NCBI GenBank assembly: GCA_944380065.1
Contig: CALWGM010000141.1
Span: forward strand, 1 to 49,081
Direction: 5' to 3'
DNA length: 49,081 nt
Source of the DNA: an uncultured Lachnospiraceae bacterium
Lineage (GTDB): Bacteria; Bacillota; Clostridia; Lachnospirales; Lachnospiraceae
Every line of letters begins with the position of its first letter. The first letter of the stretch is position 1. Positions 23,481-32,062 of this stretch are shown here, piece by piece. The notes beneath the pieces are model-generated. The model saw nothing but the letters and a program-made list of their open reading frames with translations, was not told where the DNA came from and did not search any database. A program made the translations under genes and the position numbers.

Positions 23481-25517
23481 ATGATGGCGTATGAAAAATT
23501 GTTAAACGAAATTTATGCGGCGATTTCGCTGGAATATCTCTGGCCGGAATACCGGCCGTTTTTTGTAAAGAGTGAGTCCCCGGACTGGATCAATGAGGGG
23601 ATGGATCTGGGGCTGGAGGTGAGCCAGGCGCTGCTTCCGGAGGACGGGCAGGCAGAAAGCTTTATTGAAAAATATTTAGGGTGTCCGGAGGAGGAACTTC
23701 CGGAATCCGCTTTCGACCGATATGGCGACCGGCTCCATTTTTATAATGGACGGTTCTGGGCGATTCTGCCGGAGGATGGAAAATGGCAGGACGAATTTTA
23801 TAAGGCAAAATATCGCTTCGACCGGAAGTTGGAGAAGTTGAATACCAACTATCGGCGCTGTAAAAGGAATGCTCTGTATCTGTTCCTGCATCCTTCGGAC
23901 AGACAGGATGTGGATGAAAAACGTCTGTTTCAATATATGAAGGACCGGCAGCAGGGAGAAAAGATCCAGTTTGACTGGGTATTTTTGAACTGCGTGGATC
24001 TGATCTGGGTCTGCAATTTCGAGAAGGGCTGTCTGTCTTCCATTCCATTGCCCGGGAATGCGGAAGCATTTTTGAGCGTGGAGGCGGAACGGCTCCGGCA
24101 TGAACGGCTCTGGGAGGAAGGAACCGTTCTGAGACACGGTGCGGCTGACGGGGGCGGAGCGGAGAAACCCTGGCAGCAGGAGGAGCAGCCTGTTTCCGGC
24201 CCGCAGGAAACAGCAGACGCCGCTGCCGGAGAGCCTGAAAGAAAAAGCAGCCTGACCCGGCCTCTGAAAGAAAAAGCCGGCTCTCTGAAACGGCCGGCGG
24301 GATACCAGATTTTCATCAGTTACCGGCGGGAGGGCGGCGATGTGCTGGCGGGACGGCTGCACGAGCGGTTTACCCGTATGGGCTATCGGGTCTTTTATGA
24401 TATTGAGTCTCTGCGTTCCGGTGATTTTAACACCAAGCTGCTGGAGGTGATCGAGGAATGCGAGGATATGCTGCTGGTGCTTCCGCCTGGCGGGCTGGAC
24501 CGGTGTGTCAATGAAGACGACTGGGTGCGCCAGGAAGTGGTGCATGCGCTGAAGCATCAGAAGAATATCATTCCGGTTATGATGCGCAACTTTACTTTCC
24601 CGAAAGTGCTGCCGCCGGATATGGAGCCGCTGCGGAACAAAAACGGGATTACGGCCAATATGGAGTTTTTTGACGCTGTGATTGAGCGCATTGCCAACTC
24701 CCTTTTGCTCAGCAGGGTGTCGGACCGCCGTGTGGAGGAAGAGGAACGGGTGGAAAATCTGCGCCGCAGGATGGAGCGCGGAGAGGCAGATGCGATGAAT
24801 GAGCTGGGGATCCTCTATGAGAGCGGCAGCCTGGATGTCCTGCCGCAGAACCTGCGCAGGGCGCGGGAGCTTTACGGGCAGGCCTGGGAAGCGGGCGTGG
24901 TGGCGGCCGGATACAATTTGGGGGATGTGTATGAGCGGGCGGCGCAGGATCTGACCCTGGTGGGGGACTATGGACTGGAAGCAAGCCGGAAGGATTCTGT
25001 GAATGAAGTGCGCCAGAAACTGATGAGCCGGGCGGTTTCCTATTATCAGGCGGCCGCAGGGCGGGAGTATGCCCCGGCGCTCTACAAGCTTGGAAATTTA
25101 AAAGAAGAAGAGCGGATGATGCCGGAGGCGTTCTCCTATTATGAGCGGGCGGCGGCGCAGAAATATCCGCCGGCCATGAATGCTTTAGGGTGGATGTACC
25201 GGAACGGCGTCGGGACAGAGGCAGATCCCGACCGGGCGCTGGCGCTCTATAAGGAGGCCGGGGATACCGGATATCCTGCCGCCATTTATAATTATGCCAA
25301 TATGATCGAGGGGGAAGATATCTCCCGGGCAATGAATCTTTACCGGAAAGTGGCTTACGGGGAACATCCGCTGCCGGCGGCCGCCTACGCGCTGGGAAGG
25401 CTGTATGAGAACCAGCGGCAGCTCAGGGAGGCCATCAACTGTTATGAACGGGCCATTGACGGAGGCGTTACGGAGGCGCTGCGGGCTCTGGAGCGCTGCC
25501 GGAATACGCTCTGCTAA
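23481..25517 (+). CDS. TIR domain protein with Sel1-like repeats
   Basis: A 678-residue protein in three parts. Residues 1-~235 are an unrecognised domain (SLEYLWPEYRPFFV, LYLFLHPSDRQDVDEKRLFQY). Residues ~272-415 are a TIR domain: YQIFISYRREGGDVLAGRL, YRVFYDIESLRSGDF, and an Asp-Asp-Trp-Val-Arg-Gln-Glu segment in the position of the catalytic-type Glu of NADase TIRs. Residues ~430-678 hold Sel1/TPR-like repeats (AMNELGILYESG, AGYNLGDVYERA, AMNALGWMYRNGVG, AAYALGRLYENQ). It could sense through the repeats and act through TIR. It starts 36 nt after the deacylase gene and is followed 16 nt later by its probable partner. Confidence 0.85.
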   Translation: MMAYEKLLNEIYAAISLEYLWPEYRPFFVKSESPDWINEGMDLGLEVSQALLPEDGQAESFIEKYLGCPEEELPESAFDRYGDRLHFYNGRFWAILPEDGKWQDEFYKAKYRFDRKLEKLNTNYRRCKRNALYLFLHPSDRQDVDEKRLFQYMKDRQQGEKIQFDWVFLNCVDLIWVCNFEKGCLSSIPLPGNAEAFLSVEAERLRHERLWEEGTVLRHGAADGGGAEKPWQQEEQPVSGPQETADAAAGEPERKSSLTRPLKEKAGSLKRPAGYQIFISYRREGGDVLAGRLHERFTRMGYRVFYDIESLRSGDFNTKLLEVIEECEDMLLVLPPGGLDRCVNEDDWVRQEVVHALKHQKNIIPVMMRNFTFPKVLPPDMEPLRNKNGITANMEFFDAVIERIANSLLLSRVSDRRVEEEERVENLRRRMERGEADAMNELGILYESGSLDVLPQNLRRARELYGQAWEAGVVAAGYNLGDVYERAAQDLTLVGDYGLEASRKDSVNEVRQKLMSRAVSYYQAAAGREYAPALYKLGNLKEEERMMPEAFSYYERAAAQKYPPAMNALGWMYRNGVGTEADPDRALALYKEAGDTGYPAAIYNYANMIEGEDISRAMNLYRKVAYGEHPLPAAAYALGRLYENQRQLREAINCYERAIDGGVTEALRALERCRNTLC

Positions 25518-25533
25518 GGAAGGATAGTGCAAG

Positions 25534-27771
25534 ATGAATCATTCGGAGGAAAAACGAATTCAAAAAAAGAAACGCACAGGATATAACATTTACGGCATCA
25601 GGGATTCCCTGTTTTATCTGCTGGCGGCGCTGGCCTGCGCTGTGATCCTGATCGCTCTGGCTGACCTGATGGTATCCGGCTGGCCGCTGATGACAAGGGT
25701 GGTTCTCTATGTCGTAATTCTTGCTGCGGCCGCCGCAGCCGCCGTGGCTTTTGGAAAAAGCAGCCAGGCGCAGGTGGAAGCCTACCGGAGACAGGAGGGA
25801 TTCGAGTTCATCGGCCTTTATGATCTGGCAGATGCACAGCTGACGGACAGTTCCGATATCCTGTCCCGGGAGGAGGAAGCGCATTATCTCAGCGCTGTCC
25901 TGGAAAATCTGATCTTCCGGCAGACCGGGATCAAGCAGGCGCTGTGCCTGACCGGGCGGAGCGGATGCGGAAAGTCTACGATTCTGTCTTTTTTTAAGAA
26001 GGAATACCGGGAACAGTATCAGATATATGATTTCACTGGTTATTATTACAATTTTGAGGCGGCCCTGGCGGAGATGCTGGGCAGTGATCCGGAACAGCGT
26101 CTGCAGCAGGAATGCCGGGAGAAAAAAGTGATCTTCATCCTGGATCAGTTCGAGCGGTTTTTCTTCCTCCCGCCGGAAAAACGGGAGCGGATGCGGGAAC
26201 TGATGATCCGTGTCAGCAGAAAGAACACCGCCATGATCCTGTCGATGCGCGAAGAATATCTGGCAGACTTTATGAAAGAATTTGATGTGAACAATATGAA
26301 GCGCGACAACCGGCAGGGAACGGCGGCTTTGCCCATGGGGATTTTAAACAATCTGACCAGCGTGATCCGGGACGATGTGAAGAACTACCACGTGATCCGG
26401 CGGCAGCAGCAGAATGTGTTCCGCGAGTGGAAAGGAATGTCTGTGAAGGAGAATTTCCTGACCCATCTGGACACGGTGGGCGGTTATCTGGAAACCACGA
26501 CAGTGGATCCGGTGGGCAACACGATTTTTTACTGTGAAAATCAGAATGACGCGCCCGGCGGCAAGGCGGACAAGGGGATTATCCTGGAAAACAAATGTGA
26601 GCGGCTCTTCGGGGAGCGCGGACAGGAATACTTCGCAAAACACCGGGAGGAGCCGCTGATCGAGCAGCAGATTATTTTTCATATGGCGGAGTATGAGAAG
26701 AAGACGAAGCAGCGCCCGGAGGATGAGGTGAGGGAGCTTCTCCGGTTGGAGGAATATGAGCTGCTGGAGCACTATTTTGACACCCAGCTGGCGGCCACGG
26801 GGGACTATTATGATGCTTCCCGGATTCTGTATCTGCTGAGTCAGGCGAGGATCAACCAGATGGTGCTGAAGCGGGAGGATCTGGAATACGGCCTGTTTGA
26901 AAACCAGTTTTCACGGGACGGGCACCGGAAGGTTAACGACGTGATCGAATGTCTGGAGGATCTGCAGCTGCTCCGTAAAAACATCAGGCGGTCAGACCAG
27001 GAATACGAGATTGCCCATGATTTTATTGCGCAGGCATTTTTGAGCTACAGTTCATCGAATCTGGACCGGAATGTCAGGAGCGCCCTGGATCTTTTTATGG
27101 CGGAGATGAGGGATACCAACCGTCAGGCTTATATGGAGGAGAAACGCAGGTACAATGAAAAGGCGCAGAAATCCCGCTATTACGCAGTGGTGGGAATCGT
27201 TGCTGCGGTGGCCGCGGCGGCGGCGCAGCTGATCCTGACGGCGGCTGCAAACCCCTGGGATTCCATTTGGGCAGCCTGGAATGTATACGGCGATGTGACG
27301 ACAGTGCTGCCCATGCTGGTGATGCTGACCAGTATGCTGTACATGTATCAGGTATACCAAAAGGTGCTGCAGTACTGCCGGGGCAGGCGGGAACGCCAGT
27401 GCAGGGTCATCTATCTGATCCTGATGGCGGGGGCTGTCTTAGGCGTGGTGTTTTATCCTTATGGCATGATGTTTTTCGGGATTTTCCTGGCGGTGATGGG
27501 ACTGAACTGTGTGTTCCTGCTGGACGGGAGCTATCAGAAATCCAGCAGAAAGGAGCTGCAGAATTACGGCTGGAAATGCAGCCTGATCGGGATTGCCTAT
27601 GCGGTGCTCCATGTGCTGTTTTTCCTGTTTAATGAGGTGTTCCCGGTGTATTATGTATTCATCGAGATGGTGATGATGTTTTTGCTGATTGGTTATTCCT
27701 TCATTGCCCATATGACCAGGGAATATCTGTACGGCCGGAGGATGGACGCCGGAAGCGAGCGGGTGCGGTAG
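25534..27771 (+). CDS. Membrane-anchored STAND-like (nSTAND1-type) NTPase
   Basis: A 745-residue protein with two N-terminal membrane segments (about 24-45 and 48-72). The NTPase core has Walker A TGRSGCGKSTILSF (~residue 143), Walker B VIFILDQFERFFF (~200) and a sensor region ILSMREEYLADF. A winged-helix segment includes YEIAHDFIAQAF near residue 495. The last ~200 residues hold about six further membrane helices. Walker B followed by FERF and the HDFIAQ motif are typical of STAND NTPases in conflict systems. The short gap after the TIR gene implies a two-gene operon. Whether it is defence or signalling is not known. Confidence 0.8.
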   Translation: MNHSEEKRIQKKKRTGYNIYGIRDSLFYLLAALACAVILIALADLMVSGWPLMTRVVLYVVILAAAAAAAVAFGKSSQAQVEAYRRQEGFEFIGLYDLADAQLTDSSDILSREEEAHYLSAVLENLIFRQTGIKQALCLTGRSGCGKSTILSFFKKEYREQYQIYDFTGYYYNFEAALAEMLGSDPEQRLQQECREKKVIFILDQFERFFFLPPEKRERMRELMIRVSRKNTAMILSMREEYLADFMKEFDVNNMKRDNRQGTAALPMGILNNLTSVIRDDVKNYHVIRRQQQNVFREWKGMSVKENFLTHLDTVGGYLETTTVDPVGNTIFYCENQNDAPGGKADKGIILENKCERLFGERGQEYFAKHREEPLIEQQIIFHMAEYEKKTKQRPEDEVRELLRLEEYELLEHYFDTQLAATGDYYDASRILYLLSQARINQMVLKREDLEYGLFENQFSRDGHRKVNDVIECLEDLQLLRKNIRRSDQEYEIAHDFIAQAFLSYSSSNLDRNVRSALDLFMAEMRDTNRQAYMEEKRRYNEKAQKSRYYAVVGIVAAVAAAAAQLILTAAANPWDSIWAAWNVYGDVTTVLPMLVMLTSMLYMYQVYQKVLQYCRGRRERQCRVIYLILMAGAVLGVVFYPYGMMFFGIFLAVMGLNCVFLLDGSYQKSSRKELQNYGWKCSLIGIAYAVLHVLFFLFNEVFPVYYVFIEMVMMFLLIGYSFIAHMTREYLYGRRMDAGSERVR

Positions 27772-27914
27772 AAATCCGGCTGCTGTGAATGGGGCGGACC
27801 GTAACGAAATCCGTGAATGAGGATTCTGATACGCATGATGGACGGTTTCCTTCAAATCTGCCGGAGAAACGGCGGATAAAAAATCCGATTTGGTGAATCT
27901 TTTTTTGCTGCGGC

Positions 27915-27923
27915 TGTTATAAT
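27915..27923 (+). promoter_or_regulatory. Extended -10 promoter for the L25/Ctc gene
   Basis: TGTTATAAT gives an extended -10 (TATAAT 27918-27923) about 84 nt upstream of the ATG at 28007. No -35 at standard distance was found. The 235-nt gap (27772-28006) otherwise shows no gene; the ribosome binding site is TTTGGAGGAAAAG near 27992-28003. Confidence 0.45.
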
Positions 27924-28006
27924 ATACCTGTAACAAAAAAGAATACTTAACAAAACCTCTTCGTGGAAGGCTGCTAAGCAAATCAGATTTTTGGAGGAAA
28001 AGTCAA

Positions 28007-28594
28007 ATGAATACTTTAAAAGCTGAAAAAAGAAGCATGGATGTCAAAGCAAAGAAACTCAGAAGAGAAGGTTATGTGACCGGCAATCTGTTCGGAAAAG
28101 AGATCGAGGGTTCCATTCCGGTGAAGATGAACCGCCTGGAGGTAGACAGGATTCTGAAAACAGACCACAAGGGCAGCCAGATTATGCTGGATGTGGAAGG
28201 GACAGCCTATGACGTCCTGATTAAGGAAATCGATTACAACTCCATGGCCAGAAGAGTTGACGAGATAGATTTCCAGGCGCTGGTCAGCAACGAAGAGGTA
28301 CATTCTACTGCCGCTGTCGAGATCATCAACCATGAGATGGTACAGGAGGGCGCGCTTCAGGAGATGCTGAGCGAGATCGCGTACAAAGCGCTGCCGGCAG
28401 ACCTGATTGACCATGTTACGGTGGATGTGAGCGGCATGAAGGTCGGAGACACGGTTTATGTGAAGGATCTGGAGATCGCGAAGAACCCGAAGATCCATCT
28501 GCATACGGATCCGGAAGCGATTGTCCTGACGATCGATGCGATCCGCAATGCGGTTCCGGAGGATGAGGAAGCTGACGGAGAAGCGGCGGAATAG
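28007..28594 (+). CDS. rplY: 50S ribosomal protein L25/general stress protein Ctc
   Basis: A 195-residue L25 of the long Ctc/TL5 type: an N-terminal 5S rRNA-binding domain (ending about residue 95) with REGYVTGNLFGKEIEGSIPV, then a C-terminal beta domain (VEIINHEMVQEGALQEMLSEI, LPADLIDHVTVDVSGMKVGDTVYVKDL) and an acidic tail. It binds 5S rRNA in the large subunit. It stands alone between its own promoter and a terminator. Confidence 0.93.
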   Translation: MNTLKAEKRSMDVKAKKLRREGYVTGNLFGKEIEGSIPVKMNRLEVDRILKTDHKGSQIMLDVEGTAYDVLIKEIDYNSMARRVDEIDFQALVSNEEVHSTAAVEIINHEMVQEGALQEMLSEIAYKALPADLIDHVTVDVSGMKVGDTVYVKDLEIAKNPKIHLHTDPEAIVLTIDAIRNAVPEDEEADGEAAE

Positions 28595-28640
28595 TTACGG
28601 CTCACTATGTTCACAGTAACGTGGAATAACCTGTATAAAA

Positions 28641-28681
28641 GACCTGTGCGGCTGTGTGAAACAGCTGCGCAGGTCTTTTTT
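28641..28681. terminator. Terminator between L25 gene and reverse amino acid ABC operon
   Basis: GACCTGTGCGGCTGT (28641-28655) pairs with ACAGCTGCGCAGGTC (28661-28675) around a 5-nt loop, followed by six T. It serves the plus-strand gene and may also act on the convergent operon ending at 28683. Confidence 0.88.
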
Positions 28682-28682
28682 G

Positions 28683-29471
28683 TCAGGACTGCTGATTGAA
28701 ACGGGACAGGAACTGCCTGGTCCGTTCCTGGGTGGGGTGCTCAAATACCTGATGGGGATCTCCCTGCTCTAAGATAAAGCCGTCGTCCATAAAGACCACC
28801 TGGTCGGAAACATCCCGGGCGAAGGCCATCTCGTGGGTGACGATCACCATGGTAGTTTTCTGCTCCGCCAGCTCCTGGATTACCTTTAATACTTCGCCGG
28901 TCAGCTCCGGATCCAGCGCGGAGGTGGGTTCGTCGAAACAGAGGATATCCGGTTTTAAGGCCAGGGCGCGGGCGATCGCCACACGCTGGCACTGACCGCC
29001 GGACAGCTGGTGCGGGTAGTTGCCCATCCGGTCTCCCAGACCGATCTGTTTTAACAGGGCCTCCGCTTCCGCCTCGATCTCAGCTAAGATCTCCTTTTTC
29101 CGCGATTTGTAATCCGGCAGGGATTTTGCCTGCAGCTGCTTTGCCAGCATCACATTCCCCAGGGCTGTGTACTGGGGGAACAGGTTAAACGACTGGAAAA
29201 CCAGGCCGAAGTGCAGCCTGTTTTTCCGGATTTCGGATTCCTGCAGGGTATGGGGGTCGCTGCCGTCAAACAGCGTTTTCCCGCTGACACGGATGATGCC
29301 CCGGTCCGGCGTCTCCAGAAAATTCAGGCAGCGCAGCAGCGTTGTCTTTCCGCTGCCGGAGGAACCGATGATGGAAAGCACCTGGCTTTTTTCCAGCTGA
29401 AAGCTGATATCTTTTAAAACCTCTGTCTGGTCAAAAGATTTACATACGTGTTCTACTTCTAAAATTGCCAT
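28683..29471 (-). CDS. Amino acid ABC transporter ATP-binding protein
   Basis: A 262-residue GlnQ/HisP-type ATPase: Walker A IGSSGSGKTTLLRC, Q loop GLVFQSFNLFPQYTAL, signature LSGGQCQRVAIARA, Walker [15 protein letters not shown], and switch His VIVTHEMAF. It has a somewhat longer helical insert (SLPDYKSRKKEILAEIEAEAE) than the plus-strand paralogue at 20177. It is the last gene of a reverse three-gene importer operon. Confidence 0.95.
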   Translation of the reverse strand: MAILEVEHVCKSFDQTEVLKDISFQLEKSQVLSIIGSSGSGKTTLLRCLNFLETPDRGIIRVSGKTLFDGSDPHTLQESEIRKNRLHFGLVFQSFNLFPQYTALGNVMLAKQLQAKSLPDYKSRKKEILAEIEAEAEALLKQIGLGDRMGNYPHQLSGGQCQRVAIARALALKPDILCFDEPTSALDPELTGEVLKVIQELAEQKTTMVIVTHEMAFARDVSDQVVFMDDGFILEQGDPHQVFEHPTQERTRQFLSRFNQQS

Positions 29472-29486
29472 TCTGCCATTTCCTCC

Positions 29487-30173
29487 TTACCTGAAATAAT
29501 CCAGCTTTTTCTCCAGGCGTCCCAGCACAACTGTCAGGATGCCGTTGAAGATCAGATAGTACACTGCCGTAAAGAACAGGGGCCAGATCGCGCCGGAAAT
29601 ACCCTGCGATCCCTTCATGAAGGACTGGCCGGCCCAGATAATTTCCTGCAGCGCGATGATGCGGGCAAGAGAAGTATCCTTTACCAGCGTCAGGATCTCA
29701 TTGGACATGGGCGGTACGATCCGTTTGATCATCTGCAGCAGCTTGACGCGGAAGAAGATCTGGCGCTTGGTCATGCCCAGTACCAGGCCGGCTTCCTCCT
29801 GTCCCACCGGAATTGCCTGGATGCCGCCCCGGTAAATCTCGGAGAAGTAACAGGCGTAATTGATGATAAAAGCCACTGACGCGGCAATGAAACGTCCGGA
29901 CTCCCCGCCGCCCCAGATGGTTTTGCCCCATACCAGGCCGGGGAAAAAGTAAATAATCAGCAGCTGGATCATCAGCGGGGTACCGCGGACAACCCAGATG
30001 ATGACTTTGAAAATGCTTCTGACGATCAGAATCCTGGATCTGGAGCCAAAAGAGATAGCCAGTCCCAGAGGAACGGCGCCCAGCAGCGTGATCCCGAAGA
30101 GTCTCAAAGTCTGCAGGAAGCCGATATTCAGAGACTTCAGAACGATCGGCAGCTGTTCGAGAAATACTTCCAT
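29487..30173 (-). CDS. Amino acid ABC transporter permease
   Basis: A 228-residue HisM/GlnP-type permease with about five membrane helices and the EAA-like loop EEAGLVLGMTKRQIFFRVKL followed by MIKRIVPPMSNE. It sits between the binding protein and ATPase genes, 15 nt from the latter. Its N terminus FLEQLPIVLKSLNIGFLQTL is the usual permease start. GGAGG precedes the ATG. Confidence 0.93.
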   Translation of the reverse strand: MEVFLEQLPIVLKSLNIGFLQTLRLFGITLLGAVPLGLAISFGSRSRILIVRSIFKVIIWVVRGTPLMIQLLIIYFFPGLVWGKTIWGGGESGRFIAASVAFIINYACYFSEIYRGGIQAIPVGQEEAGLVLGMTKRQIFFRVKLLQMIKRIVPPMSNEILTLVKDTSLARIIALQEIIWAGQSFMKGSQGISGAIWPLFFTAVYYLIFNGILTVVLGRLEKKLDYFR

Positions 30174-30204
30174 AATCTGTTATCCTCCCTGTGTAAAAAT
30201 CGCG

Positions 30205-30246
30205 CGGGATCCGGCGCGGCGGCTGATGCGCCCCGCCCTGATCCCG
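30205..30246 (-). terminator. Intercistronic hairpin between binding protein and permease genes
   Basis: CGGGATC (30205-30211) pairs with GATCCCG (30240-30246), with GC-rich inner pairing (GGCGC/GCGCC). There is no clear T run. By position, like the plus-strand operon at 19405, it probably lowers permease/ATPase expression relative to the binding protein. Confidence 0.55.
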
Positions 30247-30297
30247 ACAGCAGAAAAAGAGAGCGGATTTTACACCACTCTCTTGGCAAAATCATGT

Positions 30298-31152
30298 TTA
30301 CTGCTCCACAATGCTTCCCTCGATACCGTAGGTGGTTGCGATTTCCGTCATGGTGCCGTCAGCATACTTCTCTGCGAAGAAGCTGTTCAGCTCGTCTACC
30401 AGATCGGAACCCTTGCGGAAACCAACGCCATATTCTTCGTCGATCAGGGTCACGCCCATGGTCAGGCTGTCGTAGCTGGTGCCCTCGCCTACCATTGCCT
30501 TCGCCATCAGCAGGTCGATGATCGCTGCGTCAGAGGTTCCTGCGGAAACTTCCATCAGGGCGGTGGCCTGTGTGTCTACCGGCGTATAATTCAGTTCGTT
30601 GTCGATGGCTGCCTGTTCGCCGGCGCTGCCGGTCTCAACTGCGAAGGACAGGTCTGCCAGGCTGGCTGCATCCGGATACTGGTCTGCAATATCGGAAGGA
30701 AGAACAACCACCTGGGAATTGCTGCTGTAAGCATTGGTGCAGTCCATGGAACTGGTTACCTCAGGAGTCAGGGTCATGCCGTTCCATACACAGTCGATGG
30801 TTTTGGTGTCCAGCTCTAAGATCTTATTGTCCCAGTCGATCTCGATGAATTCTACATCCACGCCCAGGCTTTCCGCGAACAGCTTTGCCATGTCGGCGTC
30901 AAAACCGATCCATTCACCGTTCTCGTCCTGGTAATCCATCGGCTCGAAATTGGTAATGCCGACGATCAGGGTGCCTTTGTCCTTTACATAAGCCAGATCA
31001 CTCTCGTCAGAGCCTGCTTCGGACTCTGCGGAGGAAGCCTCACCGGCTGCGGAAGTGTTGTCCTGGCTGTCGCCTTCCTTATTGTTGCCGCCGCAGGCTG
31101 TCATAGACAGCACCATTCCTGCGACCAGTGCAAGTGCAAGTAACTTTTTCAT
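30298..31152 (-). CDS. Amino acid ABC transporter substrate-binding lipoprotein
   Basis: A 284-residue SBP family 3 lipoprotein. The signal peptide is MKKLLALALVAGMVLSMTAC with lipobox Cys20, followed by an acidic Ser/Glu linker (EASSAESEAGSDESDL). The binding domain has TLIVGITNFEPMDYQDENGEW, DCVWNGMTLTPEV, FAVETGSAGEQAA and GVTLIDEEYGVGFRKGSDL. It probably binds a polar amino acid. I took the inner ATG at 31152, which starts the signal peptide and has GAGGAGAAT upstream. Confidence 0.92.
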   Translation of the reverse strand: MKKLLALALVAGMVLSMTACGGNNKEGDSQDNTSAAGEASSAESEAGSDESDLAYVKDKGTLIVGITNFEPMDYQDENGEWIGFDADMAKLFAESLGVDVEFIEIDWDNKILELDTKTIDCVWNGMTLTPEVTSSMDCTNAYSSNSQVVVLPSDIADQYPDAASLADLSFAVETGSAGEQAAIDNELNYTPVDTQATALMEVSAGTSDAAIIDLLMAKAMVGEGTSYDSLTMGVTLIDEEYGVGFRKGSDLVDELNSFFAEKYADGTMTEIATTYGIEGSIVEQ

Positions 31153-31323
31153 GATATTCTCCTCTTTTTCCTTTTCTTTTCTGCGGTATTGTCCCGAGCC
31201 GGAGGCCGTCCTCCCATCAGGCTCTGCAGGCAATACACAGAACATATAAGCATGTTGCCATGGTAGCATGTTAGCAGACTAAAGTCAAGGGAAAATAACA
31301 GAGTTTCCGCGAAAATACAAAAA

Positions 31324-31350
31324 CCCCTGCCGCGGTTCGCGCGGAAGGGG
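31324..31350 (-). terminator. Terminator of the potassium-uptake operon
   Basis: On the minus strand a hairpin (CCCCTTCCGCGC paired with GCGGCAGGGG, small loop) is followed by TTTTTG, 18 nt after the stop of the regulatory-subunit gene. Confidence 0.85.
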
Positions 31351-31367
31351 AAAAAGCATACGTTGTT

Positions 31368-32015
31368 TCAGATCCCGAAATGTTTCTGGACATCTTTGAT
31401 GCTTCCCAGCACCAGCATGGTGTTGTCTGCGGAAAGCAGGGTGTCCGGGGTAATGGTGAGGTTCATCTCGCCATGGCTTTTGGTTCCCATGACGTTCACC
31501 TGGTATTTTTTACGGATATCTAATTCGCCGATGGTTTTTCCTACCCACTCGGGCGGAACGGAGATCTCGAAAATACCGTGGCTGCCGTCTAACTGGATAT
31601 AATCTAAAATGTGGTCTGCTGTGTAGCGGACAGCGGTCCAGTTGGCCAGCTGGCGTTCCGGATACACGACCTCGTCCGCGCCGTTGCGCAGGAGGAACTT
31701 CTCATGCACTGTCCGCGCGGCACGGGAAATGACCATTTTCGCCCCCAGCTCTTTGAGCAGGGAGGTCGTTTCCAGGGAACTCTGGAAGTCGTCGCCGATG
31801 GCTACGATGCAGAGGTCAAAGTTGCGGATTCCCAGGGAACTCATAAAAGCGTAATCGGTACTGTCGCCGATCAGCGCTTTGGTCAGGTAGGGCAGCGCGT
31901 CGTCCACCCTCTTTTCATCCACATCGACGGCCATGACCTGATGTCCCAGTTCGTCCAGTCTTTTTGCTGCGTGGCGGCCAAATCTCCCGAGGCCGATCAA
32001 TAAAACGTTTTTCAT
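31368..32015 (-). CDS. TrkA/KtrA-type potassium channel regulatory subunit
   Basis: A 215-residue RCK protein. The N-terminal Rossmann (TrkA_N) domain begins NVLLIGLGRFGRHAAKRL, with DVDEKRVDD at the ribose-binding acidic position. The C-terminal TrkA_C domain (about 135-215) includes SVPPEWVGKTIGELDIRKKY. It gates the membrane subunit encoded upstream in response to nucleotides. I used ATG 32015 (MKNVLLIG), with GAGGTG upstream; the frame is open to 32030. One RCK domain, as in KtrA. Confidence 0.9.
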   Translation of the reverse strand: MKNVLLIGLGRFGRHAAKRLDELGHQVMAVDVDEKRVDDALPYLTKALIGDSTDYAFMSSLGIRNFDLCIVAIGDDFQSSLETTSLLKELGAKMVISRAARTVHEKFLLRNGADEVVYPERQLANWTAVRYTADHILDYIQLDGSHGIFEISVPPEWVGKTIGELDIRKKYQVNVMGTKSHGEMNLTITPDTLLSADNTMLVLGSIKDVQKHFGI

Positions 32016-32062
32016 AAGGATACACCTCATTTCCTGTAATGATAGAATTTTTTATGTAATGG

